A program made the position numbers and the translations under genes. Under the pieces are notes generated by a model. The model had not been told where the DNA came from and searched no databases. It saw nothing but the letters and a program-made list of their open reading frames with translations. From NCBI GenBank assembly GCA_009746045.1, contig RPFO01001578.1:1-20630 (forward strand): a stretch of 20,630 nt of DNA, written 5' to 3'. Of this stretch, positions 18,901-20,630 are shown one piece after another (position 1 is the first letter of the stretch; each line of letters starts with the position of its first letter). Source of the stretch: Mesostigma viride (taxonomy: Eukaryota > Streptophyta > Mesostigmatophyceae > Mesostigmatales > Mesostigmataceae).

Positions 18901-19833
18901 TCGCCTGCCCCGGGGCACGCCCGGCGTGTCCACTGTCGTCAGTCCTAGTGTCTTCCCTGCCTGCGTTCATGAAAAACAACAAAAGACCTACGCGGGTATA
19001 CTACACTGTGCCGACTGGATGGGTCTGCATGCGAGCTTGAACGATCAGGGGAAGGCTTGGCTTCACTCCGTTTCCCTTGAGGGGAGCGTGGGGTCCGCAT
19101 TCCTGCGCGCCCTCCCCATGAGCCCTTTGTTCACACTGGTTCCGGCCCTTTACGCCATCGCTCTCCGCCACCAGCTCTTTGCCCCGCAACCTCTCATCAC
19201 GGCGGGTGCGTCCTGCGGCAGCTGCGGGCTTGCTCTGGATACTACTGGGACGCACTACATCGCGTGCATGGGTGGCCAGCAGAACCAGAACTGGTTCCTC
19301 TATCTCCATACCGCTCTCCTCCGGGTGGTGTGTGCCATGGTTCGGTCGGTCTTTCCCCACTCCACCATCAAGTGCGAGGACGCGGATGGGGCCGCCCTCT
19401 ACTCACCCAACCACCGCCCCGACATTACCGTGCTTGACTACGACGGGCAGGGTTGCCACCTGCTCATCGATGTCTCCGTGGCTCGGCCGCTTTCCGGTCG
19501 CCACATCCTCCGGGCGGCTGTGGATGCCGGCGCTGCTGCCCTGTGGCTGAGCGCGACAAGTTTGCCTCCTACGGCAATGTGGGGCCCCACCGGGTCATCC
19601 CCTTTGTCCTTGAGGAGTTCGGGGCCATGGGCCCCAAGACAGCGGAGTTTTTCCACGAGTGCTGCCAGCGCCGTGAAGACCGCCTCGACCTCGAGGGTCA
19701 GACCGCCCCGTGGTCGGCCCGCACGTGGTCCTCGTATTGGCGGCAGCGCCTGTCACTCGCCCTCACTCGCACCGTGGCTGATGTGTTATTCCGCCGCACC
19801 CGGGCCGACTTTGTCGCGACCCATGCGGTCTAG
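15827..19833 (+). CDS. LINE-A ORF2, RING/C2H2/reverse transcriptase/RLE polyprotein (one frameshift)
   Basis: The frame opens after a TGA at 15824, with no ATG before the fingers, so it is probably expressed as a fusion with ORF1. Numbering from codon 15917: a RING-H2 finger at 65-107 (CPIC...CGHVFH..C...CPLC); fingers C226-x9-C236-x12-H249-x4-H254 and C270-x4-C275-x11-H287-x3-C291, probably for DNA binding; reverse transcriptase from about 500 to 800, with GPSGWRYEHLS (528), motif A KVDCHNAFN (D666), QQGDPLGP (723) and YMDD (756-759); knuckle C1100-x2-C1103-x9-H1113-x3-C1117; and a restriction-like endonuclease with P1168-D1169-x15-D1185. A one-base shift near 19541 moves the conserved tail (AERDKFASYG, holding the K...Y motif, then a block shared with the old copy at 4500-4575) into the -1 frame, which ends at TAG 19831-19833. 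Without that shift the unshifted frame ends at 19882 in unrelated sequence. The enzyme nicks the target and primes cDNA there. Confidence 0.88.
15878..15886 (+). promoter_or_regulatory. G9 run, candidate -1 frameshift site joining ORF1 to ORF2
   Basis: Nine G residues lie 13 bases before the ORF1 stop. In the ORF1 frame they read G GGG GGG, the form of a -1 slippery heptamer. The -1 frame is open from 15827 right through ORF2, which has no ATG for its first 250 or so codons. A GCGGG...CCCGC stem (15905-15909 with 15920-15924, extendable with G-U pairs) lies downstream, farther than in classic frameshift signals. Alternatives are RNA polymerase slippage, a one-base deletion in the element, or a homopolymer sequencing error. 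Confidence 0.5.
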
Positions 19834-20041
19834 ATCCTTCCAGGCCTGCATGGTGGGCCGGCAGCGCTGTTGCTGCGTGTAGTTTTGTGATGTATAGTTA
19901 GTTGTACCTTGTGCCGCTGGCGTGATCCTTGGATGTCTGTGTCAGATTACTATTAATTTCTTCAGGGTTATTCTCCCAGTTATCGGGTTTTTCCTTATGT
20001 TGCATGCCTATCTCACCTCCGTAATCTATCATTCTCAATGA
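19834..20041 (+). other. LINE-A 3' UTR
   Basis: About 208 bp of AT-richer sequence between the ORF2 stop and the (AT)5 tract, shared nearly intact with the inverted copy at 4850-5050. It ends CTCAATGA with at most two or three A residues and no poly(A) tail or tandem 3' repeat, as in many RLE-type LINEs, whose RT recognises the 3' UTR structure. It differs from the shorter 3' UTR of the old copy at 4705-4841. Confidence 0.8.
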
Positions 20042-20051
20042 ATATATATAT
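20042..20051. repeat. (AT)5 tract, right target-site copy
   Basis: ATATATATAT, identical to 3871-3880. It marks the point where LINE-A ends and LINE-B copy 2 resumes on the minus strand. Confidence 0.65.
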
Positions 20052-20630
20052 GGCGTGCCCTGGTACATGCAAGTCCTCATTGCGGACATGAGCAGCATAT
20101 CCTACTCTGAAAATGGAACGCAGCATGTTGGTGACCGCGCCGTCCAGCTTGCGGGCCAGGTCGGCGGTGAGGGTCCACGTCTCGCCCCATACGTGAGAAC
20201 AGGAAGGACGAGGACCTTGTACAGGTCCTGTTTCTCGATCTTGGCCAGGGATGGCGCCACAGGCCAGTACTGGCGTAAAGCGTGCCAGGCGAGGGAGATG
20301 CGGTGGTCCACATCAACCTGCAGCTGGGAGCAGGCTGCCCAGCAGCTTGACGCGGTTCCGGTACAGGACTCGAGAGCCGTCGAGGAGATAGAGTGGGGAA
20401 GTTGGGTGAGCCAACCGCCAGGGCTCTGTCTTCTTGCTGACCTCAAGCCCCACTGCATGCACGGGCCTCGACAGTAGCCAGGCAGTCAAGCCATGTCTGC
20501 ACGTGCCCAGTGTCCTCGAGAGGGACGAGGGTGGGTCGTCTGCGTAGATGATGTCTGCCAGCCGAATCTCCGTGTCCGCTCCCCATGCCAGAATTTGTTG
20601 CAACTGCACCCCTGGTTCCTACCCACATGC
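20052..20630 (-). pseudogene. LINE-B copy 2, reverse transcriptase portion, partial at window edge
   Basis: On the minus strand the sequence encodes RLADIIYADD (YADD catalytic motif of reverse transcriptase at 20535-20546). The frame then shifts by one base to a TLV..LEDTGHVQTWL segment and back again to AVGLEVSKKTE near 20455. Next come a KLLGS motif, a HRISLAWHALRQYW segment (about 20270-20310) and QDLYKVLVLPVLTYGA (near 20185-20235), the typical thumb and C-terminal region of RTE/L2/CR1-like LINE reverse transcriptases. A further shift after YGA leads into the part shared with 1570-1822. At least three frameshifts make it non-functional. The 5' part lies beyond the window; the 3' part is at 3377-3870 on the other side of the LINE-A nest. 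Confidence 0.85.

Larger units (their letters stand above)
5340..20041 (+). mobile_element. Near-intact RLE-type LINE (LINE-A) with tandem 5' monomers
   Basis: The order is 232-bp monomer array (5340-14505), leader with twin hairpins (14506-14630), PHD-finger ORF1 (14631-15902), RING/C2H2/RT/RLE ORF2 (to 19833) and 3' UTR (19834-20041). The 3' boundary is set by comparison with the inverted copy at 4850-5331: both end in CTCAATGA followed by TA repeats, with no poly(A) tail. The 5' boundary is inferred from the TATATAT tract that abuts the first monomer. RLE-type LINEs (R2, R4, NeSL, CRE and HERO groups) are mostly site-specific, and all LINE-A borders here lie in TA repeats. Two single-base frame disruptions (G9 run at 15878-15886 and near 19541) mean activity is uncertain. 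That the array belongs to the element is an inference. Confidence 0.75.

Noticed and set aside
17714-18982. Long minus-strand frame (422 codons) opposite ORF2
   Set aside because: It is a shadow of a GC-rich coding region. The plus strand carries all the reverse transcriptase motifs and the minus frame has none.
4850-20041. Twin-priming 5' inversion of a single LINE-A insertion
   Set aside because: The inverted piece at 4850-5331 is the 3' end, which is also present at 19575-20041. Twin priming inverts the 5' part and does not duplicate the 3' end.

Overview
This window looks like transposon-rich DNA from a eukaryotic nuclear genome. I see no bacterial operons, ribosome binding sites, rRNA, tRNA or host single-copy genes. 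What can be recognised is a nest of non-LTR retrotransposons (LINEs) plus tandem and microsatellite repeats. Coding parts are very GC-rich, with strong G/C preference at third positions, while the flanks are AT-rich with many TTAA and TA microsatellites. That mixture would fit a unicellular eukaryote such as a green alga, but this is an inference and the taxon is not proven by the sequence.

Layout. Positions 1-1063 hold nothing I recognise. Positions 1064-1822 are a 5'-truncated, decayed minus-strand copy of a LINE here called LINE-B (YADD reverse transcriptase family, RTE/L2/CR1-like). Positions 1823-3300 hold microsatellites, short direct repeats and unidentified sequence. Positions 3298-3376 are a (TTAA)n-type tail, followed by the 3' end of a second LINE-B copy (3377-3870, minus strand). 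That copy is broken at 3871-3880 by a 10-bp ATATATATAT tract and resumes after an identical tract at 20042-20051, running off the window at 20630. About 16.2 kb of a different LINE family, here LINE-A, sits inside it: (i) an old decayed plus-strand 3' fragment (3881-4841); (ii) a young 5'-truncated minus-strand 3' fragment (4850-5331); (iii) an almost intact plus-strand element (5340-20041).

The near-intact LINE-A starts with 39 full and one partial copy of an apparently identical 232-bp unit (5340-14505), followed by a short leader with two G6/C6 hairpins, a PHD-finger ORF (14631-15902), and a second ORF (to 19833) with RING-H2 finger, C2H2/C2HC fingers, reverse transcriptase (YMDD), CCHC knuckle and a restriction-like endonuclease (PD...D). 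It ends in a 208-bp 3' UTR without a poly(A) tail. ORF1 and ORF2 are joined by a -1 shift at a run of nine G, and a second one-base shift near 19541 separates the endonuclease PD...D from its K...Y motif. Both shifts together give a single frame of about 1,734 codons from 14631 to 19833.

The most interesting points are a 9.2-kb homogeneous tandem array that behaves like the 5' monomer region of a LINE, the PHD-RING-C2H2-RT-RLE architecture, and the fact that every LINE-A boundary in the window lies on a (TA)n tract. Together they suggest a sequence-specific, (TA)n-targeting retrotransposon.
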